A stretch of DNA of 64,000 nucleotides, taken from the NCBI GenBank assembly GCA_029379385.1, contig CM055608.1, forward strand, positions 21,698,350-21,762,349, in the 5' to 3' direction. The position numbers and the translations under genes are program-made. Source of the DNA: Quillaja saponaria (Eukaryota > Streptophyta > Magnoliopsida > Fabales > Quillajaceae). Shown piece after piece: positions 12,261 through 22,964 of this stretch (positions are counted from its first letter, which is position 1; each line of letters starts with the position of its first letter). The notes below the pieces were generated by a model that was not told the origin of the DNA, did no database searches, and saw only the letters and a program-made list of their open reading frames with translations.

Positions 12261-13520
12261 ATATTTGAAATACTATATGCATTTAGGCTAACTATACCTT
12301 ATTAACTAAGGTGTTATGACACTACTATTCCATAAAAATAATCCGAAAGAAAAACAAATTATTTGAATAGTAAAGAAATGGTAAGATGAAAACTAAGAAA
12401 ATTAATGGAAGCATCTCCAACATCATTATCCTAATAATAGGCATTTTGATATTTACTTTCCAAATCAAACAAGTCCATCAAATCTAAAGTCAAATATAGT
12501 TATACACCAATAGTCAAAATAACATAAATAAACTTTCATTCGAAGTGGCAAATATGATTTTAAATCTATTCAATCATATATTCAATGAAACTTATTAAAT
12601 AAAAGCAGATAAAATGTTAAAGTGCTTGTCCTTGATGACTTTGTTTAAGAATGTAAAGTAACTAATAATGATATCCATGTACGCATAAGTGATTTAAAAT
12701 AGATCTACGTTTAATAGTTCAAATGCACTTACGAAATCGTTTACTCATAAACTAGTCTAAAATATTTAAAGAACAAGAGTGAAGTTTATATAAAACATGT
12801 CTATACAAGAAGTAGTTTTTAATTAATTCATCATACTTAATTAAACACGCATCTCAAAGGGTTTAACTTCAAGTTGTTATGTTTGATTCGGTCAATAGCT
12901 TTCTAAAAGTCAACTAGTGTGATTCTATGGTAGATTTTACTATAATATCATCATTTTAAACTTCAACCAAGTTTTTAATCATGTCATGGAAAATTCTATT
13001 CATGGCATGTTGGTAAGTGACACCAACAATTTTTAAAACTGAATGACATTATTACCCATTCAAAAGTTTCAATAGAACTTGGTCATCTAAAAGTAGTTTT
13101 ATTTATGTCCTATTCTGTAATGAGAATCTGGTAATATATGGAATATCTATCCATAAGTGACAAGATTTCATGTCTTGAGGTTGAATCAACTAACATATCT
13201 TCTATTTACATTAGCTATTCAGTTTTAGGCATTGCATTGTTTAAATTTCTTAAATCAATTAAAATTCTAAGTATCCTATTTTTCTTCATTACCAACATAA
13301 TGTTAGACAACCATTAAACAAATCTGCTTGAACGTATAAACTTTGCAGTTAACAAACATTCAATTTTTACTTTAATTAATAGGATAATATCTTCACTCAT
13401 GTGTCTTGTCAATTGTGTACGGTCTAAAATTCATTTTAGTATGCAAACGTTGCTCAACTAATTGCCTATCAAGACTAGGCAAATCACTATAATCCCACGC
13501 AAAAGCAATCCACATATTCT
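12261..13520 (-). pseudogene. Tat-like Ty3/gypsy reverse transcriptase, decayed
   Basis: Read on the minus strand, about 13300-13060 gives ILIDLRNLNNAMPK, IEDMLVDS and EILSLMD, then a YNQI-like segment. EWVIMSF lies near 13060, followed by a frameshifted AGATYQRAMN-like stretch. The catalytic box near 12960 keeps both Asp codons (DDIIVKS), but the Tyr codon before them is TAA. KAIDRIKHNNLKLNPLRC follows near 12880. These are hallmarks of the Tat-lineage RT. Stops and frameshifts are numerous. The 3' end of the element is lost at about 12260 against a truncated LTR. Confidence 0.8.
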
Positions 13521-14110
13521 TAAAGTAAAGTTATTAACTGGATTTTTATTTCTCAAGTCAAAAAAATACTAATAAATGTAGGTTTACTTTTACCATTGAA
13601 ATTTACTTCCAACGACAAATCTTGCCCATTATGTTGGGTTTGGAAAAAAACAAAAAAACAAAGGGTAACGATAGAAATTCCGTAAGTGTAGGTCTAGGAC
13701 CGTCATCATCATCATCTAACAAGCAATCAGCTATATCTATACCAGCATGTCACATAAACAAACATCGTTAACAAGTACAATTACAAGTCGTACTAACCAT
13801 TACATGTCATTATATAGACCACCTATTACAAGATAAGATGATCATAAACTTTTGGCTAAATAACTATGTTAAAATCTACAAATGTTAAAGCCTTGTTTGC
13901 ATGAAACACTAGTGGAGTGGTGAAGGAATAACCTTGTTTGCATGGATCCAATCTCGACCCAACAAAACATTATATAATGATGTCGGTCTGTCTACAACAA
14001 AGAACATTTTTGGGGATTTTTTTTTGTGGCTTTTAATGTACTCACAACCAATTCAATGGGAATAGCTTTCTTTGCTCCCATCACACCCCTCATAAAAGCT
14101 TATAACTACT
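13521..14110 (-). pseudogene. Tat-like protease region, decayed
   Basis: Minus-strand segment immediately upstream (in sense) of the RT. It reads FFVVDRPTSLYNVLLGRDWIH at about 14010-13945, the conserved C-terminal part of retroelement aspartic proteases of this lineage, in which an LLGRDWI string follows the fold. I could not identify the catalytic D-S/T-G by eye. Confidence 0.65.
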
Positions 14111-15949
14111 ATCTCTGACTAAAATAAATTGGCTTTTGACTTATTTAATTTCTTAAGGGTCTTCAACTACAAATATTAACTTTCGCATCGTTATAAATTA
14201 AAATTTAGGTTGTGGGCTTCCCATCGAAATGTGCAAGAATATAAACTAGCCATTAATGTTTAGTCATTTTTTCGAACGGTTTTGTAATAACCATTCAATG
14301 GGGCGTATATTAGATGATGAACCTTCGATTGCGGTACTTACTATTGTTAAAACTTCATTCTCTATTATGGGAATTGACTCTAAACTATCTTTAATCATAA
14401 TTTTGATGGCCTCTATGAGAACCATATCTGATGTCTATTCTTCAACATCATCAGTCAATGTATCTAGCTGATTAAATTTTGGCGTAAAACCTTATGCTAG
14501 AATATAATTGACCGAAACATTACCAGGCAAATCTAACCCTTTCTCAAAATCCAAATCATCCAAGTGTAGATCTTTATCTAAATCCTACATATTATCAGTG
14601 ATATATTCCTCATCACTAGAAGAGAAATACGACGTATGCATTTTAATAATTAAAGAACCATCTTCCTTAGTTTGGGGTGTCATTCTATACAAAACTTCAA
14701 GGGTGATCTTTTTCTTCTTTGGAAAGTGAATATTTACCTGCTTGCCCTTATATTCTTATGTTGTCAACATCTTAAGCTGTTACTGTAAAATAGACGATTG
14801 AATCTTATCCTTTTTGGACGATTAAATCAAATAGCTAAGCCGTATATAGTGACCTCCTAGAATAAATTATGTTCTTAGTCTTTGATTGTAATGCTGCTAG
14901 TTTTGTTTCTAAAGCATGGTCATTTTAGTGTATGGTGGAAGATTGATTGCTTCATATGGTTGGTATGAATGTTCAAACCATATTGGATGGTGTATCTGGT
15001 GCCTTAAAGGTATGTGATAGCAATGGAGTACCCCTGATTCAAAATTCAATCTTTAGTCCACTTCCTTAACCATAGAAGATTCTCCTAAAAAATAATACGG
15101 GTTTTAGTGTGTAGCTGATCTCCCCATTATACCCAAAGGTGGTGGCCCATGTCCTCTTCAGCCCCCACGTAATAGTGGAGCCCTTGTATCCCTATTATTG
15201 TCAGAATATGAATACCTAACCAACCTAAGATCATTCATGACATTCCTTAGGTGCTCCCTTTCCTTAAGTCATGCTTGACTTTCTAGAGATAATTTTAGTG
15301 AAACTCGTGTAGACTCACCAATTTCCCATTTGTAGTGTTCAAATAACTGATTACTTTATTGATTTTTGTTTTTGGCAGAGAAACCATGGCTACATATGAC
15401 GGTCTAGGTGAATGTGTTCAAGTGGATTTATCCAAGATGAATTTGAATCCATCACCATCAGTAACTAGCTTAAACATCTAAACTTTAAATTTCTTAAGAT
15501 CAGTTGTTGCCATGTTGGCATTGGTAGCCTTTAGAAAAGGATCTTTGTTGATAGTCATATCCTTCTTAGGAGCTTTTAATCTCCCTTTAGTGATGGCTTC
15601 CTTTATTTTTTAAAATAACAATTTTTATATGTGAGACCATGAGTCATGTAATTTGTAATATTTTTTACCAACCATATCACCTGGTTTGGCTTTTTATGGC
15701 CATATTTGGCTTTAATTGTTAATCCTTCAACAACTGATCAAATATTTGATCAACTTTATAGTTATCAAATTAGTACTTCATATTTTTTGGATGTGAATAT
15801 AATTTTGTTCAAATTTGGCCTACGTTGGCCGTTTTCATTTTTTAATAAGAAGCTACAAACTTGGCTTCCCTGGAAGAAAATCTGTGAGATTAATTTCAAC
15901 CTTATCATCTAAAGCTAAGAAAGAATCAACATCAACTTTGTTAATTTTC
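14111..15949 (-). pseudogene. gag-protease linker of the Tat-like element
   Basis: Minus-strand DNA joining gag to protease. At about 14730-14250 the minus strand reads acidic text such as MTPQTKEDGSLIIKMH and TSYFSSSDEEYITD, usual for the spacer before protease. At about 15700-15500 there is NITNYMTHGLTYKNC. The + strand frames at 14256-14471, 14508-14729 and 15706-15912 are antisense shadows of this region. Confidence 0.5.
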
Positions 15950-16774
15950 AGGTTTGGTTCCTAATAATAAGTTCCACGAAAAAAATTCCGTTCATGTTCA
16001 TCTTTTTTCAAAAAGTGCTCATACTTTAAAACGCAAGAAACTAAATGAAATAGGTTTGTGATTTTTATTCTCAAATTTCTTCCTAAGTTCAAAAGTCAAA
16101 ACTCCCTTGGCTATATTGCCAAATTCCCTTTCAAGAATTTGTACAAAATACATATTCTTTGTCATTTTAAATCATGTGACAAATTTTTGGTTGACTCACC
16201 AATTGTTTGTTTAATTTTGGTCAAATCAGCCATAGTTACTTTAGGTTCAACTCTATAAAACTCTATATGACATGCTCTCCATTTGAGGTCAATACTAAAC
16301 CGAATTAAGAGGGTAATGAAACATACCAATTAAAAGCAACCACTGTCAAATAGTTCCCAAATAATCTAAGTTTCACATAATCAGTCACATCTTCACACTA
16401 AATCGTAAATCAGCCTATATGCTCTACTGTAGACTGCCTATCCTCCCCAGAGAATGTTAATAACTCTGATATTTTCAATCATATAGGGAAATGATTTAAT
16501 CAATCAACCTACTCTTGGAGGCTTTTTATATATCGGCCTAACTAAAGGTTTAGTACTTAAACCGAATTGTTCCTATATAACCATTAATTGGTCTCTCAAT
16601 ACTAAATCTATATAGCCGTAATTAACTTAACAATAGTTTGGGTTATGGTGTGGAATACCATTACTCTGGTTAAAAAAATACAATATAATCATAAGGAACA
16701 CGCCTTATCTGACATTGTTGATTCATTGATGATACATTCTGATTTCCAAGCAGCACATGTTGACTAACCACAGG
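15950..16774 (-). pseudogene. Tat-like gag (Retrotrans_gag-type capsid), decayed
   Basis: Capsid protein that packages element RNA. On the minus strand, from about 16460: TFSGEDRQSTVEHIG, then DVTDYVKLRLFGNYLTVVAF and NWYVSLPS at about 16400-16300. This is the KFSGE...LKLRLF-S-LTGTAFTWY signature of the PF03732-type gag. Further on, KQTIGESTKN-like text near 16220 and LTFELRKKFE near 16100 complete the domain. Stops and frameshifts are present. The left part of gag continues across the insertion, from about 24422. Confidence 0.75.
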
Positions 16775-17065
16775 TGATAACTCTTAGGAAAAGAATTATT
16801 TCATATCATTTCACTCATATTATTTTAGCTATATTTTAGAATTTTAGTTTGTTTTTGCTTAGTTTTAATTAAATTCTTAGTTGAGTCCTTATTGCATTAG
16901 GATGTTGAATCCTACTTCATTTAGACTAAGATTTAGGTGTTTAATATGAGTTCTAATTAATAATAACTTAGTTTGTGTATTTTGAAGGTTAAATGTATGA
17001 AAGATTCCCTTTATAAGTCAAATTGGAGAATAATTCATGCAAAACAGCAGAGGAAACCAACTTTT
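16775..17065 (+). repeat. 5' LTR remnant of an inserted Athila-type element (family A)
   Basis: Starts TGATAACTC at 16775 directly after minus-strand gag. It matches the LTR at 22965 for about 290 bp (CTTAGTTGAGTCCTTATTGC, GAAGGTTAAATGTATGAA). It is then joined to the 3' non-coding region, so the rest of the LTR and all coding DNA of this element are deleted. The 5 bp before it are ACAGG; the 5 bp after the far LTR are ATACG. Confidence 0.75.
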
Positions 17066-17387
17066 ATTTGAGCAGTGCCCTAGTCTTTCTATACTTATTC
17101 CTTTTAATATTTTTAAACAATGAGGACAATGTTAGTTTTAAGTTTGGGGGTGTTTGGTCTTTCTTATTTTGTTTTGTATTTGATGTTTGATGCTTGTAAT
17201 TGCCTATAATTGTTAGTTAGCCAAGATGTTATTATACTTTTATAATGAAATCCCCCCATCCTATGATAATATATTAGTTTTCACATGATCTTGACATTCA
17301 TATTAAATTTTTGTATTAGTAGCACTGTAGGATGTGATTTACAACACTCTTATGTATTTTGATCTTTTTCTTGGTATTGTGTTGTTA
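17066..17387 (+). other. Athila-type 3' non-coding region, left half
   Basis: Matches the minus strand at about 4900-4620 (TTTGATGCTTG, CATCCTATGATAATAT, ATTTTGATCTTTTTCTT). It includes a PPT-like TTAAGTTTGGGGGTGT at 17139-17154 far from any LTR start. It stops at 17387, where another element is inserted, and resumes near 21996. Confidence 0.75.
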
Positions 17388-18303
17388 TGAACAACAAATT
17401 CGTGCCTAAAAGTAACAGATAAGAAAGTGTGTACAAAAATAACAATTATATTAAATTTGTAAAAAGATGGTACAACCTCTGAATTAATATTCTTTACAAG
17501 AAAAGAATGTAATCCTCTAATTTGATCTCTTTGAAAGATTTACTTGATCCGAGGGCTATGTAGCTTGATCCCGAAAGAATTGATGAACCTCTTTCAAAAC
17601 GACGTTGTGGATGGTCATTAGGGAAGGTATTATGATCTCTACAGGCATTGGGCTTGATCTCATGGATTTGTGGTGTGCTTGAATCTATGTTGTTTGAGAG
17701 AGAAAAGCAAGGAAGTTTTAAGAGCTTTTGTGCCTTGAGTTTTCTACCTAATCTGCGCGCTATGTAGCTTGATCCCGGATGAATTAATGAACCTATTTCA
17801 AAATAGCATTATGGATGATCCTTGAGAAAGGTATTATGACTTCTGTGGGCATTAGGCTTAATCACAGGGATTTGTAACTTCCTTAAATCTATGTTATTTG
17901 AGAGAGAAAAGGAAGGAGTTTCAAGAGCTTTTATGCCTCATTTTCATTGCCTATGTGAACCTATTTATAGGAGAAAGCTATTGTAGAAAAGCTGTAGAAT
18001 TTGAGGTAATTATGGTGATTGAAGAATTTGTCCAATTTAAATGTAATTAGAGGTGATTGAATGGAATGTTGGGTAATTGAAAATGATTTTATTGTGATTG
18101 AGGTTGATTTGAGGTGATTTAATTGTGATAGGTGTTGATTGCCAATTTATATCTATTTTGTCAATTGACTAATTGGTGTCGAATTTGTCAACTTATATTT
18201 TGACTAACCAGTGTCTAATTTGCCAATTTATAATTTAACTAATTGACATTTAAATTGGCTAATTATTTTAATAGACAAAAATGCCAAAATTTTGGCATCT
18301 ACA
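17388..18303 (-). repeat. 3' LTR of the LARD-like element
   Basis: 916 bp. Minus-strand start TGTAGATGCCAAAATTTTGG at 18303; its other end abuts the Athila sequence at 17388. It contains an internal duplication: about 17545-17745 and 17750-17945 both carry TATGTAGCTTGATCCCG and TTTGAGAGAGAAAA. The outer 90 bp are almost identical to the other LTR. Confidence 0.8.
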
Positions 18304-18320
18304 AATGCCCTTACTTCAAG
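18304..18320 (-). other. polypurine tract of the LARD-like element
   Basis: The minus strand reads GAAGTAAGGGCATT just before the LTR start TGTAGATGCC. This arrangement is common in Ty3/gypsy elements of plants. Confidence 0.65.
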
Positions 18321-18474
18321 ACTTAACCATGTATGCATGCAATAACTATTAAGGCTTGAAGTATCTTGTACTTTGTGACTTGAAATCTTTTTGCCTTTTG
18401 TGGCTTGATTTTTTTTTTTTTTTTTTCAACAAAATCTTTTTTTTTAACAATTTAAGTTCATGTTAAGGAAACGT

Positions 18475-18834
18475 TTGAGAATTTGAGGCAGTTTGATGTC
18501 ATGACAACAAACCTTAAAACTTTGATGCAGTTTGACTTCATATTGAGGAATGTTGAAGATTTGGAGCAATTTCATTTTGAGCTGAGGAAGCTTGAAAATT
18601 TGGAGCAGTTTTTGTTCGTGCTAAGAAATCTTGAAATTTTGGAGCGGTTTCAATTATTGCTAAGAAAATTTGAAGGTTTGAAGCAATTTTTGTTCATGCT
18701 GAGGAAATTTGAAGTAGTTCCATTTCGTGCTAAGGAAGCTTGATGTTTTTAGCAGTTTCTGTACATGCGGAGGAATCTTGAAATTTTAGAGAATTTTCAC
18801 TTTGTGCTGAGGAAATTTGAAGTGTTGGAGATTG
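18475..18834 (+). repeat. 39-bp tandem repeat, about nine units
   Basis: Period of 39 bp from about 18540 (for example GGAGCAATTTCATTTTGAGC, then GGAGCAGTTTTTGTTCGTGC 39 bp on). The + strand is open from 18483 to 18743 (86 codons) and reads as a 13-residue repeat of the form LEQFxFxLRKLEN. The last units lose the frame. The array lies in the 3' internal part of a minus-strand element, so the + strand frame is antisense to it. I regard the ORF as a product of the period being a multiple of three, but note its regular heptad-like hydrophobic pattern. Confidence 0.8.
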
Positions 18835-19612
18835 TATTCAGTTTAAACTCATATCAGTGAGTATTATTGTTCTGTTTTTTTTTTTTTTTTTTTTTTTTTG
18901 GAACCATTGATAGTTTAAACTCATATCAAGGAGTATTGGTGTTCCTTTTTTTTTTTTTTTTTTTATTAGAACAATTGATATTTTAAACTCATATCAGGGA
19001 GTATGTATTTTTTTTTTTTTTTTTTGAACATTTGATTGTTTAAACTCGTATCAAGGAGCATGTATATTTCTTTTTTTTTTTTGGAAACCATTGATAGTTT
19101 AAACTTGTATCAAGGAGTCTGGGTTTTCCCTTTTCTTTTTTTTTTTTTTTTTTTTTGGCAGAACCATTGATAGTTTAAACTTATATCAAGGAGTTTAGGT
19201 GTTTCTTTTTTTTTTTTTTTGGAACCATTGATAGTTTAAACTTATATCAAAAAGTATGGGTGTTCTTTTTTTTTTTTTTAATCATATATAGTTTAAACTC
19301 GTATCAAGGACCAACCTTGTTCCTTTTTTTTTTTTTTTTGGAACCATCGACAGTTTAAACTCATATTAAGAAGTATTTGTGTTTCTTTTTTTTGGAAACA
19401 TTGATAGTAAACTCATATCAAGAAGTAACCTTGTTCCTTATTATTATTATTATTTGGAACCATTAACAGTTTAAACTCGTATCAAGGAGTATTTGTATTC
19501 CTTTTTTTTTTTTTTGAACCATTGATAGCTTAAACTCGTATCAAAGAGTAGGTGTTCCTTTTTTTAGAACCATTGATAGTTTAAACTCGTATCAAAAAGT
19601 ATAGGTTATCTT
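18835..19612 (+). repeat. about 13-copy minisatellite with T-tract spacers
   Basis: Unit core GAACCATTGATAGTTTAAAC, then TCGTATCAAGGAGTAT and a T run of 6-24 nt. Copies start near 18830, 18901, 18968, 19026, 19083, 19160, 19221, 19281, 19340, 19395, 19455, 19516 and 19566. Spacing varies between about 50 and 75 bp, mostly because the T run changes length. It adjoins the 39-bp array inside the same element. Confidence 0.85.
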
Positions 19613-19734
19613 TAAGTCAACAATTCTTTCAAGTTATAGGATACAACAAACTTTTTTCATTGCCCCCTTCATTTACTTCTGTTTTCTCTACAACCTTCTA
19701 CTTGTTTCGTAGATCAAGTACGGGTGGTTTGTAA

Positions 19735-20700
19735 TTTCTATGGCTCGCTATACTTAACTCTATGTCATATGCTCAGGATGCAAGTTCTTCAAATGTTCGA
19801 GGCTTAATTACCTTAAGGATGTATAGAAGCTCCCAATGCTTGCCTTGCATACACATTTCAACTACAGAGATTTCTAATACTTCCTCTTTATAATCTAAGC
19901 TTATTGCTCTCCATCGGTTAATATAGTCAATGACAGGCTCATCTTTCCATTGTCTGGTGTTAGTGAGCTCTATCAAGGTGACTGTACGTAGAGTACTATA
20001 TAACCAGTTGAGAAAATCTTTTTCGAGTTATCCCTAACTATCGATTGACTCAGCTTTCAATTCAGTGTACCAATCAAACATGATTCCTTTAAAGGATCGA
20101 ACAAATTGCTAGATGAAAAGATCACCCTAAGTCCTCGCATTTTCACAAGTCTCAACGAAATGAGCAACATGTTGTTTTGGGCTGTCATTTCCATCAAACT
20201 AGTTGAACTTTAGAGATTGAAATTTGATAGGCATTTTCATGTGTCAATCTGCTTCATGTATGGCTTTGAGTACAAAAGTGACTTTTATAAACATCCTCCG
20301 TATTGTGCTCAAATGGTGTTGGTGATCATGCCCTGCAACTGTCATATTAAGAATGATGCAATAGAGGTGGAAAGTTGTTGAGAAGCTTCATGTTCTTCCT
20401 CATTTATCCCTTAGTCCACAACAATTTTAGTTGAAGTCGAACCGAGAAGGCAAGTTGGTTGTTAACTTAACTAGACACTATTTTTCATTGTCAATTGGTT
20501 CATGAGTTTAGCAATTTTGAAGTCTTTGTCTTCAATGGTTTTGGTGAGAAGCGAGATTTTCTTCTCTAATTCCAACATCTTGTCTTCTACAATTGAAGTT
20601 TCAATCACCATGATAGGCATAACATCAACGTGGGAGAATAAATCCGTTGTGGAAGACATCAACTCTTCATTCAAAATTGCATGCAATGATTTAGAGATAG
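19735..20700 (-). pseudogene. gag remnant of the LARD-like element
   Basis: Minus-strand open piece 19976-19773 reads IELTNTRQWKDEPVIDYINR, WRAISLDYKEEV, then MCMQGKHWELLYIL and KPRTFEELAS. This is the Retrotrans_gag core seen in many plant Ty3/gypsy gag proteins. Upstream in sense, the frame at 20686-20471 (71 codons, LELEKKISLLTKTIEDKD) has the coiled-coil look of the gag N-terminal part. Stops and frameshifts separate the pieces. No pol follows; the tandem arrays occupy the downstream interval. Confidence 0.7.
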
Positions 20701-21063
20701 TAGAAACATGAGACTCCGTGTTATAGCATTGAATGTTGTCCCCAGATAATATGAAATTCTCTACGAAAGAAGAATATCCATCGTAAACTGTATAGTTTGC
20801 TTTTCTTGTGGGAGTGAGATCCGGAATGACAAAAGGTTAAACCTTGGTTTGATTGGCCACTCAAAGAAGTTTTTGATTGATGGATTTTGATCTCTTTTGC
20901 AAGATCCGTCCATCGCATGTGATCTTGTTAGTGGAAGCATCATCAACCGCAAAGGAGGTGACAACTTTAGCAGGGACACCAACATCTTTTTGGCTTGATC
21001 CTTCATGGCAGACATGAGATTGATAGTTTTGATGTAGAGACTTTTGAAGGAGAAAGAGATGAG
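20701..21063 (-). other. leader of the LARD-like element
   Basis: Sequence between the primer site and the gag remnant. A 102-codon minus-strand frame (21069-20761) includes MSAMKDQAKKMLVSLLK and may be the start of gag. I cannot confirm it. Confidence 0.35.
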
Positions 21064-21097
21064 AGGCAAAGTGGTCCTACCAGGCGTGCCAGAAATT
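21064..21097 (-). other. primer-binding site of the LARD-like element
   Basis: On the minus strand, TGGCACGCCTGGTAGGACC follows the 5' LTR end after a few bases (AATTTC). A site of this form next to the 5' LTR is usual in plant Ty3/gypsy elements. I do not assign the tRNA. Confidence 0.65.
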
Positions 21098-21995
21098 TGT
21101 AACCAATAAATACTTGTCTAAAAGTAACAGACAAGAAAGCGTGTACAAAAATAACAATTATATTAAATTTGTAAAAAGATGGTACAACCTCTGAATTAAT
21201 ATTCTTTACAAGAAAAGAATGTAATCCTCTAAATTGATCTCTTTGAAAGCTTTAGATCCAAGGCATATGTAGCTTGATCTCGGAAGAATTGATAAACCTT
21301 TTTCAAAACAATATTGTGGATGGTCATTATGAAAGGTATTGTGATCTCTGTGAGTATTGGGATTGATCATAGGGATTTGTGGCTTGCTTGAATCTTTGTT
21401 CTTTGAGAGAGAAAAACAAAAAAGTTTCAAGAGCTTTTGTGCCTTAAGTTTTTTGCCTAATCCTGTATAGCTTGATCCCGGATGAATTGGTGAACCTCTT
21501 TCAAAACAACATTGTGGATGACCATTGAGAAAGGTCTTGTGATCTCTGTGCGCACTTAGCTTGATCGCAAGAATTTGTGACTTGCTTAAATTTTTGTTGT
21601 TTGAGAGAGAAAAAGCAAGGGAGTTTCAAGAACTTTTATGCCTTCCATTGCCTATATGAACTTATTTATAGGAGAAGGCTAGGATAGAAAAGTTGTAAAA
21701 CTTGAGGTAATTGTGGTGATTGAAGAATTTGTCCAATTTAAATGTAATTGGAGGTGATTGAATGGAATGTTGGGTAATTGAAATTGGTTTGATTGTGATT
21801 GAGGTTGATTTGAGGTGATTTGGTTGTGATAGATGTTGATTGTTAATTTGTGTCTATTTTGTCAATTGACCAATTAGTGTCTAATTTATCAATTTATATT
21901 TTGACTAATTAGTGTCTAATTTGCCAGTTTATAATTTAACTAATTGACCTTTAAATTGGCCAATTACTTTAATAAACAAAAATGCCAAAATTTTT
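21098..21995 (-). repeat. 5' LTR of the LARD-like element
   Basis: About 900 bp, matching 17388-18303 throughout, including the internal 200-bp duplication (21255-21455 and 21458-21650). The outermost bases (the TGTAGATGCC start on the minus strand) are missing, and the right boundary with Athila DNA is near 21995. Confidence 0.8.
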
Positions 21996-22964
21996 GTTTT
22001 GCCTATTTAAAGATTGTTTATGTTTAAGAAATTTATATTTAGTTAGAAACCTTATAAATTTATTTGATTACCTCTTGAAGCAAAATCCAAGATAATATTG
22101 AGTTAAGGACATGATTTAGATCATCTTTGGACCATTTGAGTCTTTTAAAGCTTACCTTGATTTATATTTTACCGTAGTTACCCTATTGAGCCTATCTTGC
22201 ATTTTCTTTGGCACCCACAAAATTTTTGCCTAACTATTTTTTAAATTCCAATTTTAAACCATTACTTTTAATCATGTTGACCATTATAGGAATAAATTGA
22301 GCTATGCTAAGAAAAGGATGATAGGTTGGAATTGTATACATATTAAAAAAAAATACATGTTTGTGTCTCTTAATCACCCCTATATTTATAATAAAGGAAA
22401 TAAGTTCGGGGGTGTGACAGGAGTTGGACAGAAAGAATAAAAAAAAAAGTACATGACTTGTTATGCCATGTGGTATTACTTGGGTAGTGAAAAGAAAAAG
22501 CTCTTCAAGGGTCTAAGGTGATCTACGTGCTTAGGGTAACTTTAGCCTTATAATTTTCTTTATCATACCGTTACCTTAGCCTCATTACAAGTTTTATAAA
22601 GACCTATTGATCCTTTACTTAATGGAGTCTATATTAAGGTAAAGGGAGTTGAAAAGCATGCTTATAGGTTTGAATGCTAAATAGGATTTTACTTAGACAT
22701 AAACTAATTTGGATTGCATGTCTTCATTTGTTAAAAGATCATTACACACACATACTAGAAATTCATTTGAATTTGTTGCTTCCTTTTAAATTGAATCATG
22801 TATTTGAGTGATACTTATGGTTGACATTTAGCTAAGTTTATGTGAAGCTTTTGAGAGCATGTTGGGATTTCATTATGTTAGTGTGATTCATTTTTAGTTA
22901 GTTTTTGTTTGTGTTTTTAGTTTTCTTTTGCTCGAGGACTAGCAAAACATTAAGTTTTAAGATG
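21996..22964 (+). other. Athila-type 3' non-coding region, right half
   Basis: Resumes the segment broken at 17387; the minus strand at about 4640-3650 shows the uninterrupted order. Landmarks are CTATTTAAAGA, TAAGGACATGATTTAGATC, CAAGGGTCTAAGGTGAT and GTGCTTAGGGTAAC. A PPT-like AGTTCGGGGGTGTGACA is at 22403-22418, and the true LTR-adjacent tract (TAAGTTTTAAGATG) ends at 22964. Confidence 0.75.

Larger units (their letters stand above)
17388..21995 (-). mobile_element. 4.6-kb non-autonomous Ty3/gypsy element (LARD-like), minus strand
   Basis: Two long direct repeats, 17388-18303 and 21098-about 21995, flank 2.8 kb. Read on the minus strand, the right repeat is the 5' LTR and is followed by a primer-site-like TGGCACGCCTGGTAGGACC. 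The left repeat is the 3' LTR, begins TGTAGATGCC and is preceded by a purine tract. Inside are a decayed gag and two tandem arrays; no protease, RT or integrase is seen. It interrupts the Athila 3' region. Flanking 5-mers are TGTTA and a probable TGTTT. Its last 10 or so bases at the right are lost. Confidence 0.8.

Noticed and set aside
14256..14729. Two + strand ORFs of 71 and 73 codons
   Set aside because: They are antisense to the acidic spacer before the Tat-like protease and have no domain.
18835..19612. Regular repeats with spacers, as in a CRISPR array
   Set aside because: Spacers are homopolymer T runs, the DNA is a plant retrotransposon, and units diverge; it is a minisatellite.
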